A stretch of DNA of 64,000 nucleotides, from positions 62,001 through 126,000 of the forward strand of contig VLTN01000018.1 in assembly GCA_008330645.1 (NCBI GenBank), in the 5' to 3' direction. Below the pieces are notes generated by a model that was not told the DNA's origin, did not search any database, and worked only from the letters and a program-made list of their open reading frames with translations. Positions 48,999 to 58,668 of the stretch are shown here, one piece after another; positions within the stretch are counted from its first letter, which is position 1; each line of letters starts with the position of its first letter. The position numbers and the translations under genes are program-made. This stretch comes from Cafeteria roenbergensis (lineage: Eukaryota > Sar > Bigyra > Bicosoecida > Cafeteriaceae).

Positions 48999-50354
48999 AT
49001 GGAGCGAGCTGCTTCTGTCGCCCGCGGGCTGCAGGCGGCGGGGATCGCCAGCCGCATCGTGCTCGACCGCAAGGCCGGCGAGCAGATGGGCAAGGCGCTG
49101 TCCGCGTCCATCCGGGGCCGCAGGGCCGTCGTGCTGTGCTCCCCGCTCGGCGAAAAGGCGGGGGCGGGCGCTTACGGGGCATATAACGCGCGCGTGGCCG
49201 GGGCGCAGCCTGTGGTGCTGCCGCTCCTGTCCGAAGCGCCCACGGTCGAGTGCGTCAAGGCCGCAGTGGCAGCGAGTGCGCGCGTGGGCGCCGAGATGGT
49301 CGTCGGCGTCGGAGGGCGTGGCGTCGTCGAGGTGGCGCGCGCTGTCTCCATGCTGCTGGCCAACGCCGGCAGCGCCGAGGACTTCGCCTGCGACCTGGGC
49401 GCCACCCCGCCCCCCATCGCCCCTCTGCCTTGCGCGCTCGTTCCCACTCTCCCCACGGCGCGCGAGTGTGCACGCTCTGCCACCCTCATGGCCGCGGGCC
49501 GCACTTCGCTGACCCTCCTCCCGTTCGACCCCCCGGCCGGGGAGCCTGGCGCGGACGAGTGCGTGCTGCTCGACCCGTCCGTGCTCAGCGGGTCGCACCG
49601 CAACGACTTGGCCCCCGCCCTCATGGGAGTCGTCATCACGGCCATTGAGCAGGCCTGCCAGGTCGGGGCGCCGGAGCACGCCAGGTATGCGGCCTGGCGA
49701 GCGGCACTCGCAGGCGCGTGGGCGCTGCGGCTGCTCGGCCTCCCTCGCTCGGGGCCGCCCCCCAGCAGCGAGCTGGTGGCAACCCTGGCGGCGGAGGCGT
49801 CGGTGGTCGCCTCCGCGGCCGTGGCGGCGGCGAGCACGCTGTCGAGCGCCCCCGGCCCGGCCGCCATGCTGGGCAACGCAGCGGCTGTGCGGTACGAGGT
49901 CTCCCAGCTGGCCCTCTCCGCTGCTTGCGGCGCCAGCGCCCTGGAGGCGCTGGAGGACCGCGAGGAGGGGGACGGGTCGGCTGCCGCCGAGGAGGCCATG
50001 CATTGGCACGAGCACATGGCCGGCGCGATGGCGCGGCTGCGCGAAGCCCCGCCCACGACGGAAGCGCTGGACGCCATCCTGGAGGCAGAGCCGCGGCCCA
50101 GCGGGCGCACAGAGAGCCCCGACGCGGCTGAAGGCGAGGAGCTGCTTGCGTCGTGGGAGGGCCTGCTGGCGGGCCAGCCGGGGGGGTGGGCGCCGGGGGC
50201 GCTGCTGGACGCGCTGGTGCCTGAGGACCTGTCGAGCGCGGACATGTGGCACATCGCTGCGGGGGCCATGTCCGAGCCGGGGGCGGCGGGGGCGCTGGCC
50301 GGGCTCTCGACGCAGGACCTCGTGCGCTTCCTCGACGAGTCGCTGGACCGCTGA
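48999..50354 (+). CDS. Degenerate iron-containing alcohol dehydrogenase-like protein
   Basis: 451 aa, single exon. The N-terminal two thirds follow the Fe-ADH/dehydroquinate-synthase fold: an initial alpha/beta unit, AVVLCSPLGEKAG, VKAAVAASARVGAEMVVGVG, then GRGVVEVARAVSMLLANAG where active enzymes have GGGSxxDxAK. LPCALVPTLPTARECARSAT stands where a PTTAGTGSE-type loop belongs, and LAPALMGVVITAIEQACQ where the DxLxHAIE metal-binding helix belongs. The Ser/Asp/Lys of the cofactor loop and the metal-ligand His are missing, so it is predicted to be catalytically inactive or to do something new. The C-terminal 130 residues are acidic and Ala/Gly-rich, ending LSTQDLVRFLDESL. The assignment rests on the spaced motif pattern and is moderate. 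Start chosen at the first Met of conserved sequence. Confidence 0.6.
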   Translation: MERAASVARGLQAAGIASRIVLDRKAGEQMGKALSASIRGRRAVVLCSPLGEKAGAGAYGAYNARVAGAQPVVLPLLSEAPTVECVKAAVAASARVGAEMVVGVGGRGVVEVARAVSMLLANAGSAEDFACDLGATPPPIAPLPCALVPTLPTARECARSATLMAAGRTSLTLLPFDPPAGEPGADECVLLDPSVLSGSHRNDLAPALMGVVITAIEQACQVGAPEHARYAAWRAALAGAWALRLLGLPRSGPPPSSELVATLAAEASVVASAAVAAASTLSSAPGPAAMLGNAAAVRYEVSQLALSAACGASALEALEDREEGDGSAAAEEAMHWHEHMAGAMARLREAPPTTEALDAILEAEPRPSGRTESPDAAEGEELLASWEGLLAGQPGGWAPGALLDALVPEDLSSADMWHIAAGAMSEPGAAGALAGLSTQDLVRFLDESLDR

Positions 50355-50841
50355 GCGAGGCGGGGGCGGGGGGGGGGCGGGCAGATGGCCGACGCCGGCT
50401 GGCAGCGGAGGGGGAGTGTTTGCGTTCCTGTGTCAGGCTGTAGGGCGCAGCGAGGGCGAGCTGATGCAGCGGCGGCCGGCGTGCTGGTGTGAGTGCGCAG
50501 AGCGGTACGCGGGCGGCGGCTGTCGCAGGCGAATCGAGGTTCGCGCGAGTCGAGGCAATACCACACACGTATCACACGTGCCGGGTCATGGTGAAGGGGA
50601 ACATATAGACAGTACAACGGAGGCCTTCGCTGAGGGGCCCTGGCGCAAGCAGAGCGAAAGTTGCGCCGCTCGCACGGGTAGGGAGTCCTCGTCGGGCTCG
50701 GTGGCCGCACCGCCATTGCCCCCCCCCCTCGCCGACGCTCAGGCAGCACGAGCCGCGCCCAGCCGAAAGGCTAGCGGGCACAGCTCAGCGCCATGATGCG
50801 GTATTGAACGGAGGAGAGAGATGGGAGGGGGGGAGGCATTT
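50355..50841. other. Convergent intergenic stretch
   Basis: 487 bp between the ends of the Fe-ADH-like gene (+) and the NBR1-like gene (-). Locally less GC-rich around 50560-50620. No gene, tRNA or repeat recognised. Confidence 0.45.
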
Positions 50842-53800
50842 TCAGTCGGTGCTGTGGGCCTGGAGGAGCTCGTCGATAACCTGGTGGAGGTTGCCCTTGT
50901 GCTTTTCCAGCAGGGCAACCACCTTGGGGCCCAGAGGAATGCCCATGTCGGCGAGGGCGCGATGCTGGGCGGCGAAGCGGCCAGCCTCGCCAGCCTCGCT
51001 GGCAGCCGCAGGTTCCGCGGCCGGGGCAGGGGGCGCAGTAGCCGCAGCCGCCGCCGCAGCGGCGGGGGCAGGGGGTGCAGCAGCTTCCGAGGCGGCGGGA
51101 GCAGTCGCAGCGGGGGCGCTGCCTGGCTCCTCGTGCACAACGGCGTCCACCCAGAGGCGCTTGCCGAAGCGCGTGCCGTCGGCAGTGACGATGCGCCAGA
51201 ACGAGTTGTAGCGGCCGGGCTCGTCAGGGGCACGGAAGGTGGCCACCAGGACGTGCTCGTCGCCGGGGTTGACGATACCGTTGATGGGCACGCCAGCGAC
51301 GGGGCCCTTGAGGGCCTTGCTGTCGTCGATGCAGACGAGGCGGCATCCCTTGGGCCACGCGGTGGCGCCAGAGTTGCGCAGGCGCCAGGTCTTCGTGAAG
51401 GTGCTGCCGGGAAGAATGATGCCGCGCTCGCCGCAGAGGATGTTGCTGGCGATGAGCTCGGTGCGGTACGGGCAGTCGCCAGCCGACGAGGTCGTGGCGG
51501 GCCGGGGCGCAGTGCCCGCCGCAGCCTCGGAGGCTGCGGCCGGTGACGCAGGGGTCATGCTGACTCCGACGGGGCGGCGCTGGTGCGCGGTTGGGTCGGA
51601 GATGGAGGCAAGGATGGCGTTCTTGAGCTCCTCCTCCTCGCGCTCCTTGGCGGTGCGGCGCGGCGCATCCCAAGTGGCCGGCGTGCTCGCCTCGGGGGCG
51701 GCATCGGCGGTCACGGGATCCGCGTCGGCGAAGGCCTGGGACATGGCGCTTGGGACCCCGTCCCGCCCCTGGTGCTCGTGCAGGGTGACGGAGATTGCAG
51801 CCGGAATGAGCGTGGGGTGGCGGACCTTGATGAACACCTGGCCCTTGTCCGAGTCGCGCCAGCGGAGGTGCTCGCACACGGCGCAGAGGTCGTAGTCGTG
51901 GCGAATCGCGCTCTTGAAACGGGCCCCCGGGATCGGGCACACGCCGCAGCTGTCGCAGGCGACGCGCTCGTGCCGGACGGCCAGCTGGGCGGCGGCCTCC
52001 GCCGGGTAGAGGAAGCGGATGAGCTCGCGAATGAGCGCAGGCGTCACACTGCCGGTGCGCTTCGCGCTGCGGAGCCTGGCCTCGACGGCCGCGAGCCGCT
52101 CCTGGCTCTTGGATGCCGCCGCGCGCGCGTCGGCCGAGTCGCCGCTCGGGCTGTCTCCGTCAGAGGAGCTGCAGCCAGCGGGGCCGTGCTGCCCCGAGCC
52201 AAACATGTGACTGAGCGCGCCGATGAGCCCGCCGAGCGAGCGCATGCCATGGTGGCCGCCGTGGCGCATGCCGAACGGACCGTGGCGCATGCCGAACGGA
52301 CCGCCGTGGCGCATGCCGAACGGACCGCCGTGGCGCATGCCGAACGGACCGCCATGGTGCGGTCCACCGTGATGCGGCCCACCGTGGTGGGGACCGCCGT
52401 GGTGCGGCCCACCGTGGTGGGGACCGCCGTGGTGCGGCCCACCGTGGTGGGGACCGCCGTGATGCGGTCCAGCGTGGTGGGGACCGCCGTGGTGCGGTCC
52501 GCCGTGATGCGGTCCAGCGTGGTGGGGACCGCCGTGATGCGGTCCGCCGTGATGCGGTCCAGCGTGGTGGGGACCGCCGTGATGCGGTCCAGCGTGGTGG
52601 GGACCGCCGTGGTGCGGCCCACCGTGGTGTCCGCCGCGGCCCATGCCGCAATGGGGACCGCCGTGGTGTCCGCCGCGGCCCATGCCGCAATGGGGACCGC
52701 CGTGGTGTCCGCCGCGGCCCATCATGCCGCAATGGCGTCCGCCGCGGCCCGTGCCGCAATGGCGGCCACCGTGGCGGCGAGGGCACCGACCGGCGGCGCC
52801 TGCCTCGCACTCGGCGTCAAGCCCAAGCGAGCGAAGGAAGTGGTGGGTGGTCCGGAACGCAAATCCGATGCCCAGCCCTCGGCCGCCAAGGCCTGGGCGC
52901 AGACTGCGCGAGGCGTGGACGACAGAGAGGAGGTCCTCCGCGATGGGCTCGAGCATGGCCTTGGCGGCGGCAAGGGTCGGCGAGTCGGCCTCGGCGTCCT
53001 CCGAGCTGCCGGCGGGCGAGGCCGGCTCGGCAGCCGCAGCGCCGCCCGCAGTTGGGGAGGCGGCATCGGTGTCCGACAGGCCGAGCTCCTTCAGCAGCTC
53101 GTCCTTGGAGGCCACGGGGAGGCCTGCGTGCTTGGCGAGGGCGACGAGGTCGACGCCGATGAGAGTCACCAGCACGGGGGCCGCGGAAGCGGCCGCCCGC
53201 ACGAGCGGGCGAAGAGTGCCCGCCTTGTTGAGGGACTCGATGAGGTCCTTGGCGAAGTCGGCGCGGACCTGGGCGTTGGCCTCGGCGTCGAGCGCTTCTC
53301 CGGCACAGGCTGGGTGCTTGCTGGCGTTCTTGACCGCCACGCAGGCAGCGCGAAGCAGCGCGGGGGCGGCTGCCGGGTGGGCGAGCAGGGCGTTGACTGC
53401 GCTCACGGCCTCGCCGGGCGGCAGAGTGCCCGTTGCCCCGGCATGGAAGATGTGCGGCAGGCAGCGAGAGAGAAGGGCGCGCACCGCGGAGAAGCGAAGG
53501 GGGCCGCGGCCGGACGGGCCGAGGTCGACGCTGTCCGGGTCGAAGTCGAAGCGCGGCTCGCTGGCGAAGGGGGCTTCCAGCTCCGCGAGGCGGGTCTCGA
53601 GCGCGGTCAGGAGCTCGCTGACGTCGGCGGCGGCCGGGGCATCGACCTCGCTGTCATGGTGGTCGCTGGCCCCGCCGCGCTTGCCTCCGTGCTGGTGGGC
53701 GTGAGCCTGGCGGTGGCCGTGGCGGCCGTGCCCGAAGTGGTGGGAGTGCGCGCGCTTGCTGCGCTGGGCGTGGCGACCGTGGCGGCCCTTGCACGCACGG

Positions 53801-54651
53801 CGCATCCCCGCTCGCCCGGCCTTGCCCTCGTCTTCGCTCGAGGAAGAGGACGAGCTCGAGGAGGAGGACGAGCTCGAGGAGGAGGACGAGCTCGAGGAGG
53901 AGGACGTTCCCGAGCCGGAAACTCCAGAGATGGCGGCCTCGAGAACCGCGTTCTCGCCCTCGGCGTGGATCTTGGCAAGGCGGCGGGTGAACTTGGCCAC
54001 GATGCGCTTCAGCGCAACCGTCAGGACCTTGGGGTTGTCGTCGGAGGCGCGCACGCTGGTGATGCGGGCGCGAGTCTTGGCCACGAGCTTGTCCTGGGCC
54101 GCCTTGGCCTCCTCGGGGAGGGCGCTGCCAAGGGACTCCTCGAAGGTGGCGGTGGCCTTGGCCACAGCTTCGTCGAGCATGGCGAAGAAGCTCGCCTTGA
54201 TCTTGGCGTCGCGCGAGTCCGCGCCGCTTCCGGAAACGTCCGCGCTCGCCGCAGCGGCTGCGAGCAGGGGGGGAAGGGAGCGGGGAAAGCGTCGGCAAGT
54301 GGCAGGCGGGAGGGGCGGGAGCGCGCGCGCCCGGCGTGGCCAGGCCCGCGGGGCTCCTCCATCCATGTGCCTCTGACGCGGAATTCGCGTTCTGCACCGA
54401 ATTCCAGATTTCTCACCCTCCTCGATGAAGGCGACCTTGAGGACGACCCCCACGGCGGCCGCCGCGTTGACTGCCTCGCGAAAGTCCGCGGTGTTGCGGA
54501 TCTCCATGCGGTCGCCCTCGGCGTCGGTGACCGTGGGAGTTCCACGGAACCCGCGCTCGGCCGCAACTCGGAGGAGGTCCTCGAGCTTGGAGTCCACGAG
54601 GGCACGCTGGAAGGTGCTGCCGTTGTTGGTGAGCTTGATTGCGACTGCCAT
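50842..54651 (-). CDS. NBR1: NBR1-like selective autophagy receptor with His/Gly/Pro repeat insert
   Basis: Exons 54651..54417 and 54257..50842 (phase 1, gtgag/ctcgcag) give 1,216 aa. Domain order is that of NBR1. A PB1-like domain spans residues 1-79 (MAVAIKLTNNGSTFQRALVD, TDAEGDRMEIRNTADFREAV). A ZZ zinc finger lies near 840-890 (CDSCGVCPIPG, DYDLCAVCEHLRWRD). The NBR1 four-Trp-type domain is at about 1000-1115 (LPGSTFTKTWRLRNSGATAW, PGRYNSFWRIVT). A UBA domain lies near 1172-1214 (ALADMGIPLGPKVVALLEKH). NBR1 proteins bind ubiquitinated cargo and polymerise through PB1. Between PB1 and ZZ are a Ser/Glu run, helical segments, and a remarkable insert at about 575-750 of HHGGP-type repeats. 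I did not find an obvious LIR motif for Atg8. The 159-nt intron lacks in-frame stops, so a longer product is possible. Confidence 0.85.
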   Translation of the reverse strand: MAVAIKLTNNGSTFQRALVDSKLEDLLRVAAERGFRGTPTVTDAEGDRMEIRNTADFREAVNAAAAVGVVLKVAFIEEGEKSGIRCRTRIPRQRHMDGGAPRAWPRRARALPPLPPATCRRFPRSLPPLLAAAAASADVSGSGADSRDAKIKASFFAMLDEAVAKATATFEESLGSALPEEAKAAQDKLVAKTRARITSVRASDDNPKVLTVALKRIVAKFTRRLAKIHAEGENAVLEAAISGVSGSGTSSSSSSSSSSSSSSSSSSSSSSSEDEGKAGRAGMRRACKGRHGRHAQRSKRAHSHHFGHGRHGHRQAHAHQHGGKRGGASDHHDSEVDAPAAADVSELLTALETRLAELEAPFASEPRFDFDPDSVDLGPSGRGPLRFSAVRALLSRCLPHIFHAGATGTLPPGEAVSAVNALLAHPAAAPALLRAACVAVKNASKHPACAGEALDAEANAQVRADFAKDLIESLNKAGTLRPLVRAAASAAPVLVTLIGVDLVALAKHAGLPVASKDELLKELGLSDTDAASPTAGGAAAAEPASPAGSSEDAEADSPTLAAAKAMLEPIAEDLLSVVHASRSLRPGLGGRGLGIGFAFRTTHHFLRSLGLDAECEAGAAGRCPRRHGGRHCGTGRGGRHCGMMGRGGHHGGPHCGMGRGGHHGGPHCGMGRGGHHGGPHHGGPHHAGPHHGGPHHAGPHHGGPHHGGPHHAGPHHGGPHHGGPHHAGPHHGGPHHGGPHHGGPHHGGPHHGGPHHGGPHHGGPHHGGPFGMRHGGPFGMRHGGPFGMRHGPFGMRHGGHHGMRSLGGLIGALSHMFGSGQHGPAGCSSSDGDSPSGDSADARAAASKSQERLAAVEARLRSAKRTGSVTPALIRELIRFLYPAEAAAQLAVRHERVACDSCGVCPIPGARFKSAIRHDYDLCAVCEHLRWRDSDKGQVFIKVRHPTLIPAAISVTLHEHQGRDGVPSAMSQAFADADPVTADAAPEASTPATWDAPRRTAKEREEEELKNAILASISDPTAHQRRPVGVSMTPASPAAASEAAAGTAPRPATTSSAGDCPYRTELIASNILCGERGIILPGSTFTKTWRLRNSGATAWPKGCRLVCIDDSKALKGPVAGVPINGIVNPGDEHVLVATFRAPDEPGRYNSFWRIVTADGTRFGKRLWVDAVVHEEPGSAPAATAPAASEAAAPPAPAAAAAAAATAPPAPAAEPAAASEAGEAGRFAAQHRALADMGIPLGPKVVALLEKHKGNLHQVIDELLQAHSTD
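52252..52760. repeat. Coding minisatellite (three nested repeat types) in the NBR1-like gene
   Basis: On the coding (-) strand: about three 39-nt units encoding GRGGHHGGPHCGM (about 52630-52745); then about eighteen 15-nt units encoding GPHHG/GPHHA (about 52356-52630), which form a higher-order 30-nt unit; then four units of about 24 nt encoding GGPFGMRH (about 52255-52355). All units are multiples of three, so length change keeps the frame. Confidence 0.9.
53838..53905. repeat. Coding 18-nt repeat giving a poly-Ser run
   Basis: About three copies of gaggaggacgagctcgag-type units on the + strand. Read on the - strand they give an uninterrupted Ser run in the NBR1-like protein. Confidence 0.85.
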
Positions 54652-54900
54652 TTTGCGCTGGGAGCTTGAGAGCTTTCTCGCTGCCACTGCAAGCGAGGGG
54701 TGAGTGCTGGCCCGCAGCAGTCGGAAATTTTTGCCTTTCTCTGCGAGCGTTGGTCGATCGCCGGTGGAACGGCGTGCAGAGCCTGCGGGTGGCCTGGCCG
54801 GTGGCCAGCGGGCTCGCATCTGGCGCCAGCGAGCACGGAGGGGAGTGCTGGGGGTCTGAATTCCAGCGGTGTGCGCATCCTCCCGGCTCGCCCAATCACC
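54652..54900. promoter_or_regulatory. Divergent promoter region, NBR1-like (-) / EF-hand coiled-coil gene (+)
   Basis: 249 bp between start codons. A small T-rich patch (ggaaatttttgcctttctc, about 54722-54740) stands out from the GC-rich surroundings and may be a core promoter element. Confidence 0.3.
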
Positions 54901-56583
54901 ATGGCTGCCTCAGGCGTGAGCTCGGCTCGACCCCGCCCGCCGCAATCGTGGCGGGCTCCACGACCGCGCCGGCGATGCGATTGCCTGCGAGCGGCGTTGG
55001 CCCGCTGCCGCTGTTGAGCGCGTGGGCGGCGCGGCGCGAAGCGCCCAGGGCGCGCTGCGCTGCGCTGTACGGACACCGGGCGAGCGCCCCCGTCGCGCCA
55101 GCGCGCACCAAGCCGTCGGCAGGATGCGTTGCAGTGGCCGTCCCGAACGGCTCGCGCGGCCCTCCCGCCCCGAGCCGCCGCGCAACGTCCACCCGCTCGG
55201 CCACGGATGGTGCCCTCTGTGCGCGCAGGCCTCGGTTGCGTCATTCGGAGACGGGACTGCGGTTCCCGAGGCTGAGCTTGAGACGCTGCAAGGTGAGGGA
55301 GGCGCTCTGGAGCCTGTCGTGCGGGCGCGCGGGTCGCCGGCCACAGCAGCCACGGCATGGGGCAGCAAGAAGCTGGGGTGCGGCGACGCATGGGCACGGA
55401 CTCAATCTCTGCCCCGCCTTGCTGGCCTGCTTGCTTGCCTGCCTGCCTGCCTGCGCTTGGCTTCGCAGCGATTTTCGCCGAGTTTGACACAGACGGATCT
55501 GGTGCGATCAGCACACGCGAGTTGGAGCACGTGTTTGAGAGGCTGGGTCGCGATCCCGCGGAAGCCGACGCGATGTTGCGCGACGTGGACCCTGACCGGT
55601 CGGGGCTGCTGACCTTCCAAGAGTTCGTCGACCTGCTGGTTTCGGCTCGCGGCAGCTCTGCCCCGGACGGCCCGGACGCCAAGGTCTTGGAGTTCTTGCG
55701 CATCTTGGAGGAGTACCGAATCAAGTGCGAGGGCGAGGGGTCGTACCTGGAGGCGGAGCGCGCCACCAACCAGCTGAGCACGCTGCGCAAGCAGGAGGAG
55801 CGCCGAGTCCTCCGGGCGCTCAAGGCACGGCACGCGGCCGAGAGGCAGGACGTTGTCATTGCGAACAACATGCAGTTTGCGGAGTTCACCTCTGCCTGGG
55901 ACAAGTACCTTGAGGAGTACGACCGGATGGCCGAGATGTACATCAAGCAGATGACCGAGCGCCACCGGGACAAGCTCCGCGTGTTCCAGGAGAGCCTCAA
56001 CGAGGAGATGGCGCGCGCCCCTCCCAAGTACTCCAAGGAGCTGCTGGACTGGCGCAAGCGCGAGGCGCTGCTGGCCAAGCAGAAGAAGTACGGCGAGGCG
56101 CAGAAGGTGAAGCGCATCGCCGACGAGCTGGAGCTGCGGGAGCGCACCAAGATGGACGATGACAAGCTCGGCGTGCTCAAGCAGCGGGAGACGCGCTTCC
56201 GGGCCCAGCAGGATAACGAGCTCTCCGCGCTGCTGAAGCGGATCGATGCCAGGCGCCGGGAGCACCTCAAGCAGCTGGAGATCGACAGCAAGCGCCTCAA
56301 GCAGCGGAACAAGAACGTCATCGCCGTGCTCGAGTCGAAGCAGAGCGTCGAGTTCTCCAAGATGAAGTCCAAGGTGAAGATGGACCTGCAGCCGCGCCGC
56401 ATCGCCGCGCAGGCGAAGCGCGCCCAGGCAGCCGCGGCAGCTGGGGCAAGCGGCGGACACCCGGGCGCGGATGAGTCGGTCTCGGGAGGCGACCCAGCAG
56501 ACTTTGACGCCGCAGCCTCGGCCTCCATGCCCAGGGCGCCGCGCTGGGACGAGGACCACGAGGCGCGCGGAGGCCCGCCCTAG
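54901..56583 (+). CDS. EF-hand pair plus long coiled coil protein
   Basis: Exons 54901..54915 (five codons), 55229..55292 and 55469..56583, with phases 0 and 1 agreeing, give 397 aa. The splice joins PEAELETLQ to AIFAEFDTDGSGAIS, restoring a textbook EF-hand entry helix and supporting the model. EF loops lie at about residues 32-43 (DTDGSGAISTRE) and 68-79 (DVDPDRSGLLTF). The rest, about 105-345, is charged coiled coil with a distinctive conserved look (FLRILEEYRIKCEGEGSYLE, FTSAWDKYLEEYDRMAEMYI, RQRNKNVIAVLESK-like end). From memory, similar EF-hand coiled-coil proteins occur in ciliated protists, so a basal-body or axonemal role is possible but unproven. The last 50 residues are low complexity. 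Confidence 0.78.
55428..55455. repeat. (CCTG)n-like tetranucleotide tract in an intron
   Basis: gcttgcttgcctgcctgcctgcctgc, immediately upstream of the acceptor of exon 3 of the EF-hand coiled-coil gene, serving as part of its pyrimidine-rich tract. Confidence 0.8.
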
Positions 56584-56941
56584 GCGGCTTGTTTTGTCTG
56601 CAGCCCTGCTCTGCCGGTTGTCCCGACAGAGCACTTCGTGTCCGCGGGGCGGCTGGCGCAGGGCGCGACCGCGCGCTTCCCCGGCGCCCACGACGCACTG
56701 CATGCTTGGCGCAGCCCGAGAGGGAGGTTGCGCGCGGGCAAGTCGCTGATTGCGGTTGCGCCGCGTGCCCGCGTCAGCGAGCGAGCCCGTGAGTGAGCGA
56801 GTGAGCGAGTGAGAGACGCTGCGCCGCAACCTCGTTACATGGGGTCCGCCTCTGACGCCTGGGCGACTCCTCCCGCGCTGCGGCCCCTCTCCGGCCTGGC
56901 CTGCCACCCTGCTATTCACGCACTCATGTCCCCTCTCGGCG
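56584..56941. other. Convergent intergenic stretch with short gagtgagc repeat
   Basis: 358 bp between the EF-hand gene (+) and the low-complexity protein gene (-). An 8-nt tandem repeat (gagtgagc-type) lies at about 56785-56815. No gene. Confidence 0.45.
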
Positions 56942-58471
56942 TCACCACCGAGAGCCTCTCCCGTACCCGCTGCTGCTGTCGTACGCGCTGCGCTGGTGCT
57001 GCCCAGCGTGCCCCCCACTCGCCCCCCAGGCTTGTTGCGGTTGCTGCTGCTGCTGATGGTGATGGTGATTGTGCGGCTGCTGCTGCTGAAACCGGTGACC
57101 GTCTCGGCCATCCGCCCAGCTGGTCCCACGGCCGTGGCTGGGCAGACCGCTTCCGCTGCCGCCGCCGCCGTCACGACCAGGCGCCTGTCCCCATGTGCTG
57201 TCATCCCCCCTGCCGGCAGCAGGCCATCGACGATGGTCATCGCCCTGACGAGGCCCGCCGGTGATCGCGGGACTGGCAGCGGCAGCCGCCTGGCCCGCGG
57301 ACTGCGCTGTGCGCGCCGCTGGCGCTGTCGCTGGTGCCGGCAGTGGTGGCTCGGGCAAGGAGTGACCTCGGTCTCTCGGTCGGCGCATCCACGCCGGTGC
57401 GTGCTCTTGCAAGCGGTCCGCCACTTGGGCCGCGGCAGCTGAGACCGCGGCGCCCGCAGCCCCAGACGCCGGCGCGGGAGCAGGCGCTGGGGCGGGCATG
57501 CGGGCATGCGGCGGTGCCTTGTCCCACGAAGCCCGCGGTGTTGGTGGCTGGTGCGGCTGGCTCTGGCCAGCGTAGCGGCCGACATGCTCGGGAGCTTCGC
57601 TGTGGCGGAAGGATCCGGCGGCAGGATCCGGCACCGCGTCACGCCCGCGTGGGGCTCGATGGCCATCAGCCCAGGCTGCCGGAGCGGGGGACGCGGCTGT
57701 GTATCCGCTGGCCTGCGCTGGGGCACGTGGCGACGCGGCGCGCGGCCGCTTCGCCGCAGGCGCCTGCTGCGGGAACGCAGCGGGCCCAGCAGCAGCAGCA
57801 GCAGCAGCGGAGGCGGCCGAGCCAGCGATGTCCATGGCCGTGATGACGCGGCGAGCAGCCTCCAGCCTGCGGAGCGCGGCAGACACAGGCGCAGAGGTGT
57901 GCGTCGCTCGCGACATACCAAGCGCGAGCGGCCCAAGCCGGGGCGGCCAGCGACCGCAGGCCATGAGCCCCGTTGCTCACATGGCTCGCAGGTGCGCTAT
58001 CTCGTCATTCTTGCGCTGAATTTCCAGGCGCGCCGTGGTGAAGAGGCAAGAGAGGTTGCGCTCCAGAATCTCGCATCGCGCCTCGGCTTGCAATTGCTGC
58101 GGCCAGGAGCAGGGCGTGCAGGATGCGGCTGCGAGTCATGGCCGCTGCAGCGCGCCAAGCATTGCCCGTGCCCCCCTGCAGGTGCGCCGACTCACCCTCT
58201 CCGCCACCGGGCGGGAGTCCCGCACAGGCTGCGCGTCTGCGATGCCAGCGGCAGCCTTCACCGGAGCGGGAGGGCCCGCGTCGGCCGGCTCGTCGTCCTC
58301 GTCGAAAATCCCATCAAACAGGGCCTCCGGGTCGTCTGCGTGAGGAGCGGAGAGCGGGGGCATCAGGGCCGGCGCGACAATCAAATTTGTGGGCGGCTGC
58401 CCGTCGCTTCCTCCCTGGCCCGCCCCCCCGCCCACCGAGGTCGGCACCGCGATGCAACGGTCCGGAAACAT
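56942..58471 (-). CDS. Low-complexity protein with a conserved coiled-coil exon
   Basis: Exons 58471..58196, 58096..57981 and 57866..56942 (phases 0 and 2 agree) give 438 aa. The first exon is acidic (ADDPEALFDGIFDEDDEP). The 116-nt middle exon is the only compact part: QLQAEARCEILERNLSCLFT, TARLEIQRKNDEIAHLRAM, a clean coiled coil whose SCLFTTARLEI core looks conserved, although I cannot name the family. The last exon begins LEAARRVITAMDIAG and then becomes Ala/Pro/Gly/Gln/His-rich, ending in Gly/Ser/Tyr/Arg repeats, with short poly-Gln and poly-His runs. It may be a nuclear or RNA-granule protein by composition; that is inference. Start chosen as the first Met upstream of the acidic segment; it is 197 bp from the NMT start. 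Confidence 0.65.
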
Positions 58472-58668
58472 AGTGCGGCTCTCCTCGCACGTGCATCAAG
58501 CCCGGCCCTCACCCATCGTTGCTGATGTCCCGGGGGTGTGGCGCGCACGGCCCTGCCGCCAAGTTGGCAGTGTTCAACCAAAACAAAGCCAACAGCCCTG
58601 CCGGCGCAGCCGGCCAGGAACAGCGGCCAGAGCCGCAAACCGGCCAGTGGGAGGCACCCCGCGCCAGC
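58472..58668. promoter_or_regulatory. Divergent promoter region, low-complexity protein (-) / NMT (+)
   Basis: 197 bp between start codons, with an A-rich patch (ttcaaccaaaacaaagcc, about 58572-58589). Presumed shared promoter. Confidence 0.3.

Noticed and set aside
50530-50560. Second tRNA-like T-arm string (gaggttcgcgcgag)
   Set aside because: Flanks do not pair as a T stem and no other arms are present.
52252-52760. CRISPR-like regularly spaced repeats
   Set aside because: Units are contiguous, in frame and lack unique spacers; it is a coding minisatellite in a eukaryotic gene.
51583-54669. 1,028-codon + strand open frame with MVRPTVVGTAV-type repeats
   Set aside because: It is the antisense shadow of the NBR1-like gene and its minisatellite; the - strand frame has real PB1, ZZ, four-Trp-type and UBA domains.
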